A stretch of 64,000 nucleotides of DNA from Pseudomonadota bacterium. GTDB taxonomy: Bacteria > Chloroflexota > UBA6077 > JAJPHF01. Both the position numbers and the translations under genes were made by a program. The notes beneath the pieces are model-generated. The model was not told the DNA's origin and did no database searches. It saw nothing but the letters and a program-made list of their open reading frames with translations. The stretch lies in assembly GCA_021325365.1 (NCBI GenBank), contig JAJPHF010000014.1:1-64000 (forward strand), given 5' to 3'. Shown one piece after another: positions 1 to 8,496 of this stretch (position 1 is the stretch's first letter; each line of letters starts with the position of its first letter).

Positions 1-395
1 CGCTAACACACTCTGCGGATGGACCGGCTCGCCCCACTCCATCGCGCGCCACCTCCCTTCGGTGACGCTTGTTCTACCATCTCACTAGAGCAGTGAAAAG
101 CCCTACCGCGGACCCGCATCACAAGGCCTTGCCGCGAAGGCGAGGTTGCCGTGAGCGAGGCCGCTATGTTTCGCATCTGGCCCATCCTCCGCGGAGCCTT
201 CCTGACCTGCTTATCCATGACGCACGCGGCGTGGACCTCCTGCACGATCGCTTGGTCGACCGGCTGAGCTTGGTGGCGCTGGCGACTCAGGGACAACATG
301 GGGGGTGGGCGAGTGGGGCGCGGGCGGGCAGGACAAGCGGCGCCTGCCGGGCGGTGGCTGGACCGGGAGCGCGCGGGCGAAGCTCCGAGGAAAGA
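1..395. other. No recognisable gene at left edge
   Basis: Open frames exist on both strands here, but their translations are Arg/Pro/Gly-rich and match no family I recognise. None has a convincing Shine-Dalgarno plus start. I see this as intergenic DNA downstream of the minus-strand permease gene, ending in that gene's terminator. Confidence 0.5.
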
Positions 396-423
396 ACGAG
401 CCCGCCGATTTCGGCGGGCTCGT
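396..423 (-). terminator. Intrinsic terminator of the ABC permease gene
   Basis: Perfect 13-bp inverted repeat (396-408 and 411-423) closing on TT. On the minus strand the stem is followed by TTCTTTCC, a moderate T-rich tail. It starts 25 bp past the permease stop at 449, as expected for a Rho-independent terminator. Confidence 0.75.
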
Positions 424-448
424 GGCTTGTCCGGCGGGCCGGAGCGGC

Positions 449-1396
449 TTAGTTGGCGCCGGCGCGCTGCCGCCAGGGCTCGAAGTGCTGCTCCACATGG
501 CGGAGCAGCTCCATCATGCCCAGGCCCGAGAAACAGATGATCATCACGCCGACGAACACCTTGTCCGTCTGGAAGGTGGCGCCCGCGACGGTGATCAGGT
601 AGCCGACGCCCGCGGTCGCGGCGTACAGCTCGCCGACCACGACGCTGATGAGCGCGCGGCCGATGCCGAGGCGGAGGCCCGTGATCATAAAGGGGATCGA
701 GCCAGGGATGGCGATGGTCTTGAAGATCTGCCAGTCATTCGCCCCGAACGACCGCGCGCACTTGACCATGTTGGGGTCGAGAGCGCGCATGCCCGCGAAG
801 GTGCTGATGAGGATCGGGAAGATCGCGCCGGCGAAGACGACGGCGATCTTGGAGTTGATGCCGATCCCGAACCAGATGATGAAGAGCGGCAGCAGCGCCA
901 CGCGGGGCGTCGCGTAGAGCGCGGAGACGAACGGCTCCAGCACGTAGTTCAGGCGGCGATACCAGCCCGTCAACATACCGAGCGGAATCCCGAAGAGCAC
1001 CGAGAGCGCATAGCCGAGCGCGAACTCCTGGAAGCTCACCCAGATGTCCTTGTAGATGCTTCCTTTGGAGAGGACGTCCCACGCGCCAGCGAGATTGCCC
1101 GCCGTCAGCGCGGCGAAGAACGCGCCGATACCGGGGTTGAAGAAGAGCTTGTCGGCGGCGACGAGGATCCGGGATGGCGCGCTGGTGAACATCGGATTGA
1201 TCTGGGGCAGCGCCGCCGCGAAGGGCAACTGCCAACCGAAGTAGGTCCACTTGGTGCCGACGCCTTCCCAGAACAGCAGGAAAATTATCACCGCGACGGT
1301 GCCGTAGACCGCACCCTCGTAGTCACTCCAGGTGCGTCGGGGCTTCTCCTGAGTGGCGGCCGGGCGCGCGACTGCCGCCGCCTGACTCTGGGCCAT
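449..1396 (-). CDS. ABC transporter permease, NitT/TauT (SsuC/TauC) type
   Basis: Inner-membrane permease of 315 aa that would form the channel of an importer for sulfonates, nitrate or a related small organic anion; substrate unknown. The N-terminal ~25 residues are polar, a first TM helix follows (near residues 31-45), then a longer periplasmic stretch and about five TM helices typical of the BPD_transp_1 fold. The EAA-type cytoplasmic loop is visible (ARSFGANDWQIFKTIAIPGS). The start is the ATG at 1396 because GGAGGAG lies just upstream; an earlier in-frame start at 1510 lacks this. No ATPase or binding protein is adjacent in the window. A terminator follows the gene. Confidence 0.88.
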   Translation of the reverse strand: MAQSQAAAVARPAATQEKPRRTWSDYEGAVYGTVAVIIFLLFWEGVGTKWTYFGWQLPFAAALPQINPMFTSAPSRILVAADKLFFNPGIGAFFAALTAGNLAGAWDVLSKGSIYKDIWVSFQEFALGYALSVLFGIPLGMLTGWYRRLNYVLEPFVSALYATPRVALLPLFIIWFGIGINSKIAVVFAGAIFPILISTFAGMRALDPNMVKCARSFGANDWQIFKTIAIPGSIPFMITGLRLGIGRALISVVVGELYAATAGVGYLITVAGATFQTDKVFVGVMIICFSGLGMMELLRHVEQHFEPWRQRAGAN

Positions 1397-1521
1397 TTCT
1401 CTCCTCCTGCAGGTGCCGCCGCCGGTTCCTGCGACAGCCGTGGGCCACGCGCTGGATGGACCCATTATGACAGGTAACGGGCCAACCGTAAAGGTCTGCC
1501 GGTCGACCACGCCGGCTATGG

Positions 1522-1527
1522 TAGAAT
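1522..1527 (+). promoter_or_regulatory. Possible -10 box for tRNA-Ser
   Basis: TAGAAT lies 25 nt before the tRNA 5' end, a usual distance for a tRNA promoter. I see no good -35 element at 16-18 bp, so support is partial. Confidence 0.35.
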
Positions 1528-1552
1528 ACCGCGCGCGCCGCCCACGTGACCA

Positions 1553-1640
1553 GGAGAGGTCGCCTAGTGGCCTAGGGCGCTCGCCTGGAAAGCGAGTAGG
1601 CGTTCATCGCGCCTCGTGGGTTCGAATCCCACCCTCTCCG
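1553..1640 (+). tRNA. tRNA-Ser(GGA)
   Basis: Type II cloverleaf of 88 nt. The acceptor arm GGAGAGG (1553-1559) pairs with CCTCTCC (1633-1639), with discriminator G1640. The anticodon stem-loop is CTCGC-CTGGAAA-GCGAG, giving anticodon GGA (reads UCC/UCU). A long variable arm (AGGCG...CGCCT) follows, as in serine tRNAs, then a T arm with TTCGAAT. CCA is not encoded; the following bases are CCG. Confidence 0.95.
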
Positions 1641-1645
1641 CCGCG

Positions 1646-1673
1646 CCCGCGGGGAGCCAGCGCTCCCCGCGGG
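1646..1673. terminator. Hairpin between tRNA-Ser and converging peptide permease gene
   Basis: A perfect 12-bp GC-rich stem (1646-1657 with 1662-1673) with a CAGC loop sits 6 bp after the tRNA and 60 bp past the stop of the opposing dppC-like gene. There is no T-tract, so it is a plausible bidirectional terminator or RNA-end-stabilising hairpin. Confidence 0.55.
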
Positions 1674-1732
1674 ACCATGTCCCCGTTCCCCCGCCCCCGC
1701 TCGTTCGATGGCCCGCGGTGCCGCGTTCGCAG

Positions 1733-2668
1733 CTAACCGCGCATCCGGGGGTCGAACGCGTCGCGCAGGCCGTCGGCCAGCAGGAAGATCGCGAGCACCG
1801 TGAGGAAGATCATCAGGCCGGGCGCCGCCACGAGCCACGGGGCGCGCGTGACGTAGTCGAGGGAGTTCTGCAGCATGTTGCCCCAGCTCGCGGTGGGCGG
1901 CTGCACGCCCAGGCCCAGGTAGCTGAGCCCGGACTCGAATAGAATGCCCGAGGCGATCTCGAAGCCGGCCACGACGCTCACCACAGAGATGAGATTGGGC
2001 AAGATGTGCTGGAACAAGAGGCGGGCATCGCTCGCTCCCAGCACTCGTGCGGCGTCGATGTAGTCCCGTCGACCGACCGACAGCGTCTGACCGCGCACGA
2101 GGCGAGCGGTGCCCATCCAGCCGATGACGCCGATGATGACCGCGAGCATTGTCGGGTCGGGACGGAACGTGACCGACAGGATGATGAGGAAGAACAGCGT
2201 TGGGATGTTTTGCAGCACCTGGATGACGGCGTTGATGGCGTCGTCGACGCGGCCGCCGTAGAATCCCGCGACGAGCCCCGCGGGCACGCCCACGAGGAGG
2301 GACACCACGGCCACCATGAAGCCGATCAACAGCGAGACCCGGCCGGCGTAGAGCACGCGCGTCAGGTTGTCGCGGCCTAGCTCGTCGGTGCCGAGCCAGC
2401 GGCCGGGCGCGGGTGGGGCGAAGTTGTTGCGCAAGTCCTGGGCATTCGGGTCGGTGTGGAGCACGTAGGTCGCCACGAGCGGGGCGGTGACCGTGATCAG
2501 GCAGATGGCGGCGAAGAGGTAGATGGCGAACATCGAGACGCGGTCGCGCCGGAGCCGCTGCCAGGTGAGCGCGAGATAGCCGGGGCTGGGGCGGGCCTCG
2601 GGCTCCGCGGGCGCGGCGCGCCGGAGGGTGGCGGACCGCACCGCGCCGGCCTTGGATTCCTGTGCCAT
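1733..2668 (-). CDS. Peptide/nickel ABC transporter permease, DppC/OppC family
   Basis: Second permease (311 aa) of an oligopeptide-type importer. It has a cytoplasmic N-terminal tail with an OppC_N-type first helix (WQRLRRDRVSMFAIYLFAAI), a periplasmic segment containing GRWLGTDELGRDNLTRVLYA, which is a hallmark of DppC/OppC, and about five further TM helices. The GLSYLGLGVQPP motif near residue 250 is also characteristic. GGGAGCGAG precedes the ATG. It is the last visible gene of the operon binding protein - DppB - DppC; the usual DppD/DppF ATPases are not downstream, where a hairpin and tRNA-Ser intervene, so the transporter must use ATPases encoded elsewhere. Confidence 0.93.
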   Translation of the reverse strand: MAQESKAGAVRSATLRRAAPAEPEARPSPGYLALTWQRLRRDRVSMFAIYLFAAICLITVTAPLVATYVLHTDPNAQDLRNNFAPPAPGRWLGTDELGRDNLTRVLYAGRVSLLIGFMVAVVSLLVGVPAGLVAGFYGGRVDDAINAVIQVLQNIPTLFFLIILSVTFRPDPTMLAVIIGVIGWMGTARLVRGQTLSVGRRDYIDAARVLGASDARLLFQHILPNLISVVSVVAGFEIASGILFESGLSYLGLGVQPPTASWGNMLQNSLDYVTRAPWLVAAPGLMIFLTVLAIFLLADGLRDAFDPRMRG

Positions 2669-2719
2669 CTCGCTCCCGCGGCGCGCCGGCGTGTGGGAGT
2701 GGGCGCGCCGCTCGGCAGT

Positions 2720-3664
2720 TTACTCGTAACGCACGCGGGGGTCCACCCAGCCGTAGGCGATGTCGGCCAGCAGGTTGCCCAGGATGACCAGGAACGCGGT
2801 GAACATGTTCAGCGCCATGAGCACCGGATAGTCGCGCTGGAAGGCGGCCTGGACGGCCATGCGGCCGATCCCCGGCCAGGAGAAGGTGTTCTCGAACAGG
2901 ACCGAGCCGCCGACGAGCGCCGCGAGCACGCCGCCCATCAGGGTGACGATCGGGATGAGCGCGTTGCGGAAGACGTGGCGCACGAGGACGACGCGCTCGC
3001 TGAGCCCCTTGGCCCGGGCCGTGCGGACGAAGTCCTGACCGAGAACGTCGAGGACCTCGGAGCGCATGTAGCGCGAGTAGCCGATCCAGCCCCCCATCGC
3101 GGTGATCGTGGCCGGCAGGGCGAGGTGCCAGAGCCGGTCGACCAGGGTATCGTGGCCCTGCGTGTACATGCCGCCCAGCGGGAAGATACGGACCGTATTG
3201 GCCGAGATCACCAGGATCATCAGGCCGAGCCACCAGTGCGGCACGGCGTTGCCGACGACAGTGAACACACGGATGAGATTGTCGGCCCAGCTGCCCCGGT
3301 GCATGGCGGCGAAGACGCCGAGCGGGATGCCGAGGAGGCCGAGCAGGAGGGCCGCCAACGACAACTCGATGGTGGCCGGCAAGCGCTCGGCGATCTTGTC
3401 GACGACGGGCCGCTGGTCGATGAACGACACGCCGAAATTGCCGCGCAGCGCGCTCGTGAGCCACTTCGCGTAGGAGATGGGAAGCGGGTCGTTCAGGCCG
3501 AGCTGCTCTTCGAGCCGCTCGATGGTCGCCTGACTGATCCGGGGGTTGGCGTACATGGCGACGAGCCCACCGGGCGCGAGGCGCATGAGCCCGAAGCTCA
3601 AGATGCTGACCCCGAGCAGGATGAAGGCCGATTGGATAAGGCGACGGACCAGGAAGCGTGCCAT
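2720..3664 (-). CDS. Peptide/nickel ABC transporter permease, DppB/OppB family
   Basis: First permease (314 aa) of the same importer. The N-terminus MARFLVRRLIQSAFILLGVS is the typical DppB start, and PGG plus a periplasmic loop follow. ENTFSWPGIGRMAVQAAFQR near residue 260 is the conserved DppB/OppB region. Six TM helices are apparent. It begins 4 bp after the stop of the binding-protein gene and ends 51 bp before the DppC-like gene, so all three are probably co-transcribed. Substrate is unassigned; family members carry di- or oligopeptides, nickel-chelates or oligosaccharides. Confidence 0.93.
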   Translation of the reverse strand: MARFLVRRLIQSAFILLGVSILSFGLMRLAPGGLVAMYANPRISQATIERLEEQLGLNDPLPISYAKWLTSALRGNFGVSFIDQRPVVDKIAERLPATIELSLAALLLGLLGIPLGVFAAMHRGSWADNLIRVFTVVGNAVPHWWLGLMILVISANTVRIFPLGGMYTQGHDTLVDRLWHLALPATITAMGGWIGYSRYMRSEVLDVLGQDFVRTARAKGLSERVVLVRHVFRNALIPIVTLMGGVLAALVGGSVLFENTFSWPGIGRMAVQAAFQRDYPVLMALNMFTAFLVILGNLLADIAYGWVDPRVRYE

Positions 3665-3668
3665 CGTT

Positions 3669-5312
3669 CTACTTCACGTACCACTGCTCGATGTTGTGGC
3701 CGATGCCGAGCGGCGTGACTTCGATCCCGCCAATGCGGTTGCTGATGCCAGTGTAGCTCTTGCTCATCGTCAGGAAGATGTAAGGCAGATCGTCGGCCAG
3801 GATCTTTTGAATCTCCTGATAGGCGGGCTTGCGCTCCTCCGGCGTGAACGCATGGACGCCCTGATCAAAGAGCTGCTCGACGCGCTTGTTGACGTAGGCC
3901 CCAGCGTTCAGCTTCGGGATATTCTCCTCGCTCCAGACCTGGTACATCCAGTGGGGGTCGAGCGTGGAGGTCCAGCCGAGGACCGTCATGTCCCAGTCGA
4001 ACGGCGGCATGTGAACCGCCTGGAGGAACGCGGCCCACTCGAGCCCCTGGATGTCGACCTCGACGCCGAGCTGGCGGAACTCCTCCTGGGCCACGGTGGC
4101 GATGCGCTCCCGCACCTTGCTGGTGTTGGGGCCGTAGATCATGCGGAGCCGCAGGCGCTCCCCGTCCTTCACGAGGATGCCGTCTGGCCCAGGCGCCCAG
4201 CCCGCCTCGGCGAGCAGCTGGCGGCCGCGCTCGGGGTCGTAGTCGTAGTGGGGAACGTCGGGGTTGTAGCACCAGCAGGACGAGGGATAAGCGGAGTAGA
4301 TTGGCCGGGCCAGCCCGTATTGGATCTTGTCGATGATGAGCTGCCGGTCGATACCGTACGCGAGGGCACGGCGCACGCGCACGTCCTGCAAGACCGGCTT
4401 GCGGAGGTTGAACCCGAGGTAGTTCCAGGTGGCCGCGGCGGGCCACCACTCATAGACCGTGGCGTTGTCGAGGCGCGTGGCCTGCTCGTAGTCCGCGGGA
4501 TCGAAGTCGGCCCGGTCGACCTCGCCGGTGCGCAGCTTCTGGAAGGCGATGGACTGCGTGCCGACGATCTGGACGACGTAGCTGTCGAGCTTCGGACGGC
4601 CCTTGAAGTACAGATCGTTGGCGACGAAGGTCGCGTGCGAGTCGCGCTGCCACTCCTTTAGTTTGAAGGGGCCCGAGACGACGGTCGGCGCCATGATCTC
4701 CGGGTTCTTCGCGGCGTCGTTCCAGTCGAGGTTTTCCCAGACGTGTTTAGGGAGGGGGCCAATCACGTCGGCATTGTCCAAGCCAACGGCGAGCGGCTCC
4801 TTGAGGGTCACCACGACCGTCCCCGGGTCGGGCGCCTCGTAAGCGGCGATCGGCGCGAAGTTCGAGGCGTAGGGATACTGGTTCTCGGGCTTGAGCGCCT
4901 GCTCGAACGTCCACTTGAAGTCGGCCGACGTGATCGGCACGCCGTCGCTCCAGCGGAGGTCCGGCCGCAGGTGGAAGGTGTAGGTCAGGCGATCGTCGGA
5001 CACGGACCAGCTTTCGGCCAGCCAGGGAATGAACTGCTCCGGATTGTGCGGATCATGCGCGACCAAGCCCCCCGCGTAGACGAGGCCCTGGTAGCCGCGC
5101 GAGGCAGTGTCAGTGACCTTGTACGGGTGGAAGCTGACCGCGTCGCCAGTGGTGGCGACGGTCATCGTGCCGCCGGGTTGGCCCTCGCCGGCGGGGGCGT
5201 CGCGCGGATCGACGCGGGACGGCCCGGCATCCGGGGACGGCGGCGAGCAGCCGGCCAGGAGCAGCGCCACGACGAGGCAAACGGCGGCTCGCGAGACGCT
5301 GGGCAAATGCAT
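3669..5312 (-). CDS. Peptide ABC transporter substrate-binding lipoprotein (SBP_bac_5)
   Basis: Extracytoplasmic binding protein of 547 aa that would feed the two permeases downstream. It has a lipoprotein signal with lipobox LLAGC (Cys22), then a Ser/Pro/Gly linker, then the SBP_bac_5 fold; DLRWSDGVPITSADFKWTFE near residue 120 is the family signature. The ATG at 5312 is chosen because the upstream extension to 5477 reads through the tRNA-Leu/promoter region and because the signal peptide starts there; GAGGA precedes it. First gene of a three-gene operon; lengths match the DppA/OppA family. Confidence 0.92.
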   Translation of the reverse strand: MHLPSVSRAAVCLVVALLLAGCSPPSPDAGPSRVDPRDAPAGEGQPGGTMTVATTGDAVSFHPYKVTDTASRGYQGLVYAGGLVAHDPHNPEQFIPWLAESWSVSDDRLTYTFHLRPDLRWSDGVPITSADFKWTFEQALKPENQYPYASNFAPIAAYEAPDPGTVVVTLKEPLAVGLDNADVIGPLPKHVWENLDWNDAAKNPEIMAPTVVSGPFKLKEWQRDSHATFVANDLYFKGRPKLDSYVVQIVGTQSIAFQKLRTGEVDRADFDPADYEQATRLDNATVYEWWPAAATWNYLGFNLRKPVLQDVRVRRALAYGIDRQLIIDKIQYGLARPIYSAYPSSCWCYNPDVPHYDYDPERGRQLLAEAGWAPGPDGILVKDGERLRLRMIYGPNTSKVRERIATVAQEEFRQLGVEVDIQGLEWAAFLQAVHMPPFDWDMTVLGWTSTLDPHWMYQVWSEENIPKLNAGAYVNKRVEQLFDQGVHAFTPEERKPAYQEIQKILADDLPYIFLTMSKSYTGISNRIGGIEVTPLGIGHNIEQWYVK

Positions 5313-5404
5313 CTGGTCCTCGTGCTCTCCGACAGCTGTGGCGGGAAACACCGGGCGGCCGCCGGTGGCAATTGGCCACGGCACCCGCGTCAGATTAGCT
5401 AGAG

Positions 5405-5410
5405 TATAAT
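5405..5410 (+). promoter_or_regulatory. TATAAT box, tRNA-Leu leader (overlaps a minus-strand TATACT)
   Basis: A consensus TATAAT on the plus strand lies about 68 nt before tRNA-Leu. The overlapping minus-strand hexamer TATACT (5408-5403) is suitably placed for the peptide-binding-protein gene (ATG at 5312). Neither direction shows a clear -35, so orientation is unresolved; this may be a divergent promoter. Confidence 0.4.
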
Positions 5411-5477
5411 GACGAGCCAGCCCTAGTGCCATATAGACCTGGGGCGACCTTCGCGACGCGAAGGCGGGCAGGCGCAC

Positions 5478-5559
5478 GCCGAGGTGGCGGAATAGGCAGA
5501 CGCGGCGGACTTAAACTCCGCTGGGCAAGGCCGTAGGGGTTCGAGCCCCCTCCTCGGTA
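5478..5559 (+). tRNA. tRNA-Leu(TAA)
   Basis: Cloverleaf of 82 nt. The acceptor GCCGAGG (5478-5484) pairs with CCTCGGT (5552-5558) with a terminal G-U; discriminator A5559. The D arm contains GGCGGAATAGGCAGACGC. The anticodon stem-loop GCGGA-CTTAAAC-TCCGC gives anticodon TAA. A variable arm and a T arm (GGGGTTCGAGCCCCC) follow. CCA is not encoded. Confidence 0.95.
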
Positions 5560-5609
5560 CTCTTGTAAGCTCAGTCCCGGCCCCGGGTTTCACGGCTGCT
5601 CGCCGTCTG

Positions 5610-6701
5610 GTGTCCGACGTGGAACGCCTGGCTGTTACCGATAGTGAGACCAACCCGGCAGGTGGCCGCGGATTCGCATCGCGGGAGAGACCTCGGCTGA
5701 TCCGATTGATGCGCCTCGGCCTGACCCTGCTGGCCCTCGCCTACACTGCCGGGCTAATCGCGTACTTTGCCGCGCTCGGACTTGGAGCCGGGCAGGACGG
5801 CTGGCTCGGCGTCGTTCGCGAGCTTACCCTCTACGTGTTCCTGCCTGCTCCCGCCCTGCTGCTGGCCGCGGTGCTCTTGCGTGGCCGGGCCGCTCTGCTT
5901 CTGATGCTGCTACCGATTGGTCTCTTCGCCTGGTTCTACGGACCGCAGTTTGTCCCCCGCGCCCGCGCGGAGGGGGCGGGGCCCAAGTTTCGAGCACTCA
6001 CGTTCAATGCGGGCGGGAACGAAGTCGGCGGGCGGCCCGAGCCGCTGATTCGTCTCCTGCGCACGGAGCAGCCCGACCTGGTCGCGCTACAAGAGATCCC
6101 TCGCTCCACCCTCGACGTCCTGGCGGCGACGCTGAGCGATGATTACCCCTACCAGGTCGGCACGCCGGACACGGCGACGCTCAGCCACTTTCCTGTCTTA
6201 GCGGCCAACGACGTACTGCTGGACGCGAGCGGCTATCTGAGCGAGCAACTGGAGCTGGACGTCGAAGGACAGATCGTCACGGTCACCAACGTCCATGTCA
6301 AACGACCGACCGCAGGCCTGAGTCTGCGGCGGATCTTGTCCTGGGCCCGCACGTACGACGCTGGCTGGCGCGATGCGCAGATGGAGGCCATCGCGGCCCG
6401 CGTGCGCTCCGTGACGGGTCCGCAACTCCTCATGGGCGACTTCAATCAGACGCCGTGGAGCACGTCCTATTCGCTCATCGCCACCCAGCTACACGATAGC
6501 TTTCGCGAGGTCGGCTGGGGCTTTGGCAATACCTTCCCAAACCAGCTCACGGGATTGGGCGCCGGGTTGGCGCTGCCGCTCCTACGGATCGACTACGTGT
6601 TCCACTCAGGAGAGCTGATTGCGCAGGATGCGCACACGGGCCCGGACGCTGGCTCCCACCACTTGCCTGTCGTGGTCGATCTCGCGCTACGGGAGCCCTA
6701 G
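5610..6701 (+). CDS. Membrane-anchored endonuclease/exonuclease/phosphatase-family protein
   Basis: A 363-aa protein: a short N-terminus, about three TM helices (residues ~34-115), then an EEP-fold domain facing, by inference, the outside of the cell. Family motifs are present in order: LTFNAGGNEV, LVALQEIPRS (catalytic Glu), LMGDFNQTPWS (GDFN metal site), RIDYVFHS and SHHLPV (variant of the SDHxP catalytic His). EEP proteins hydrolyse phosphodiester bonds in nucleic acids, inositides or sphingolipids; this TM-plus-EEP layout is common and its substrate is usually unknown. The start is GTG; no strong ribosome site is visible, and ATG at 5709, just before the first helix, is possible. Confidence 0.85.
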   Translation: MSDVERLAVTDSETNPAGGRGFASRERPRLIRLMRLGLTLLALAYTAGLIAYFAALGLGAGQDGWLGVVRELTLYVFLPAPALLLAAVLLRGRAALLLMLLPIGLFAWFYGPQFVPRARAEGAGPKFRALTFNAGGNEVGGRPEPLIRLLRTEQPDLVALQEIPRSTLDVLAATLSDDYPYQVGTPDTATLSHFPVLAANDVLLDASGYLSEQLELDVEGQIVTVTNVHVKRPTAGLSLRRILSWARTYDAGWRDAQMEAIAARVRSVTGPQLLMGDFNQTPWSTSYSLIATQLHDSFREVGWGFGNTFPNQLTGLGAGLALPLLRIDYVFHSGELIAQDAHTGPDAGSHHLPVVVDLALREP

Positions 6702-6931
6702 CCGCCGCGGGCGGCCGCGGGGCGGCAATACAGCCAGGTCCTGCCGCCCGGGCGGGTTCGTCCTGGTCGGGCCGCAGGAAATCGCTGTAGAGGAGCGCGG
6801 TGCGCGCGCTCGGCTAGCGCACGAGCCTGCCACGCGCCACGAGGCGGACCCGCGGTGCAGTGCGCGCGGCATGGATTATGCCGGAGGGGCATGCGCGCCG
6901 GCGGGAGCGGCGCGATCCGGAGGAGGCCACC

Positions 6932-7309
6932 GTGGGGAAGTGGCAACGCGCACAGCGGCTCGGCTTGCTTCTTTTGCTCGTGGGGATCGGCCTCGGCTGC
7001 GGAACCACGAGTCTCGCGGCACCCGAGCGCGGTGTGGTCGACGTGGTCGCTAAGGACTACCGCTTCCAGCCGGACACGATTCACTTGCGCGTCGGAGTCC
7101 CTACCCGCCTGGTACTGGAGAACCGTGACCCCGTGAAGCACGTGATCACCTTCAAAGGGATGGACCCGCAGGTGCTGGTCGCAGCGCCGGAGGAGGGGAC
7201 ACAGGCGATCGTCTTCACGCCGACTCGCACGGGCACCTACTACATGTACTGCTCGCAGCCGGGGCACGAGCAGCTCGGGATGCACGGCACCGCGATCGTC
7301 GTGCAGTAG
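6932..7309 (+). CDS. Secreted cupredoxin-domain protein
   Basis: A 125-aa exported blue-copper-like protein. It has a hydrophobic signal segment (residues ~8-24), then a single cupredoxin domain. The type 1 copper ligands are visible: His in DPVKHVITF and the Cys-His-Met cluster in YCSQPGHEQLGMHG. Such proteins carry electrons at the cell surface; with the ACIII/caa3 cluster just downstream on the other strand, a role as soluble electron carrier is a reasonable inference. GTG at 6932 is chosen over an ATG at 6860 because GGAGGAGG precedes it at good spacing and the signal peptide begins there. Confidence 0.87.
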   Translation: MGKWQRAQRLGLLLLLVGIGLGCGTTSLAAPERGVVDVVAKDYRFQPDTIHLRVGVPTRLVLENRDPVKHVITFKGMDPQVLVAAPEEGTQAIVFTPTRTGTYYMYCSQPGHEQLGMHGTAIVVQ

Positions 7310-7391
7310 CGTCGCGATGGCCAAGCGGTTGCAAGCAGGTCTGGTGAAGCGGCGGCCAACCCACCCATTCAACGTCGCCGGCGTGGGCTCG

Positions 7392-7583
7392 TCAGGGCTC
7401 GCGCGCGTCATCCCAGCCCTGGCCGCCAATAAAGTGCGAGCCGAGAGCGATGATGGCCCAGGCGGTCGTGAAGGCGGCAGCCACGGCCAGCGGGAGCGAG
7501 GAGGCCGAGGCGAACGCCCAGACCACCAGGACCACCACGGAGACGAGCCAGCACACGGCGGTTACGCGGAGCAGTAGCGACAT
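7392..7583 (-). CDS. Small two-helix membrane protein
   Basis: A 63-aa protein made almost entirely of two hydrophobic helices (VTAVCWLVSVVVLVVWAF and AVAAAFTTAWAIIALGSHF) with a polar C-terminus. The ATG at 7583 is preceded by GGAGAC at correct spacing; the extension upstream is charged and lacks a signal. No family recognised. It lies just past the end of the ACIII cluster on the same strand, but the opposing 7692-8003 gene separates them. Confidence 0.55.
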   Translation of the reverse strand: MSLLLRVTAVCWLVSVVVLVVWAFASASSLPLAVAAAFTTAWAIIALGSHFIGGQGWDDAREP

Positions 7584-7691
7584 TGCTGCAGTCTCCGGAC
7601 CAAGCAGATCGCTGGGTCGTCTGACAGGTAGGGCACAGCCGGGCTTCGCGGACAACCGGCTCCACGTATTTGGCGCGCGACGGAGGGCACC

Positions 7692-8003
7692 GTGGACAGC
7701 TTCAACGTCATGCCGATCGTTTTCGGGGGCCTGGCCGTCCTCTTCGGCATCGGCGTGTGGCGCAACGTGCTGCGCACCGTACGCCACCCCGGCCGCGAGA
7801 CGTCGCCCCCCATCCCCGCCATCGCCGCCGCTCCAGCCCCGTCACCGCCCGCGCCGACGCCCCACGACGAGCGAAGCTTGGTCGATCGCGCGCTGGGGCT
7901 CGTCGTGCTCGGGCTGCTCTTCGTGTCGCGCGCGCGGGCACGACGAGCAGAAACCCTGACTCTCAAGCCTCGCCTTACTATCTACCCTGCACCTGCCGAA
8001 TGA
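7692..8003 (+). CDS. Small membrane-anchored protein, unknown function
   Basis: A 103-aa ORF from a GTG start with GGAGGG nearby. The N-terminal segment FNVMPIVFGGLAVLFGIGVW is a plausible TM helix, followed by an Ala/Pro-rich linker and a second hydrophobic patch (LGLVVLGLLFVS). Its 3' end overlaps the end of the actE cytochrome gene on the other strand by 26 bp, which lowers confidence in the stop position. No homologous family recognised. Confidence 0.4.
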   Translation: MDSFNVMPIVFGGLAVLFGIGVWRNVLRTVRHPGRETSPPIPAIAAAPAPSPPAPTPHDERSLVDRALGLVVLGLLFVSRARARRAETLTLKPRLTIYPAPAE

Positions 8004-8496
8004 AGTCGACGAGCAGCCACCGCTCCTCGGGCGTGAGCAGGCTGCCGAACGCCGGCATGCCGCCCAGGCCGTTGGTCACGACCCAGTACAACTGGCCGTC
8101 GCTCAGCGAGGCGACGCCGGGATTCGTGTAGTCCGCGGGCGGCGTCTGGCCCTCGTGTACGAACCACGCCGCTACCACGCCATCTCCGCGACCGTTCGCG
8201 CCATGGCAGGCCGAGCAGTTGATCTGATACAGGCGTTGGGCGCGGGCCAGGTTGTCGGGTGTCGCCGGTACAGGGTTCGGCAGCGCGGCCGCCTCCTGCA
8301 GGGTGCGCGGCCGCTCGCGGCCGGTGACTGGCACCGAGGCGGTCGGCGGCGCGAGGCGCGGCGGCTCCTGGCGGCGATACGCGGCCGCGTAGTGCATCTC
8401 GGGAAAGTAGTCCACCGGGTAGGCCCCGGTCGTATAGCAGGCGGCAACCAGGGGCAGGGCCAGGGCCGCCAGCAGCACCCACCGCATTCGCTTCAC
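7978..8496 (-). CDS. actE: ACIII subunit ActE, monoheme cytochrome c lipoprotein
   Basis: A 172-aa exported cytochrome c that passes electrons from the ACIII core to the terminal oxidase. It has a lipoprotein signal (LPLVAAC) and a ~70-residue Pro-rich linker, then one CxxCH heme site (INCSACHGANGRGDG) and a distal Met in GLGGMPAFGSLL; the C-terminal ERWLLVDFIRQVQ is typical of class I cytochrome c. Its start overlaps the stop of the DUF3341 gene (ATGA). It is the last gene of the ACIII run. Assignment as ActE rests on context, since the fold alone is generic. Confidence 0.85.
   Translation of the reverse strand: MKRMRWVLLAALALPLVAACYTTGAYPVDYFPEMHYAAAYRRQEPPRLAPPTASVPVTGRERPRTLQEAAALPNPVPATPDNLARAQRLYQINCSACHGANGRGDGVVAAWFVHEGQTPPADYTNPGVASLSDGQLYWVVTNGLGGMPAFGSLLTPEERWLLVDFIRQVQGR

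Noticed and set aside
1..452. Overlapping open frames at the left edge
   Set aside because: Arg/Gly/Pro-rich shadow translations without ribosome sites; they overlap the terminator hairpin at 396-423.
1572..3464. A 630-aa open frame across the DppB/DppC genes and tRNA-Ser
   Set aside because: Overlaps the tRNA and recognised permeases; no motif or start signal.
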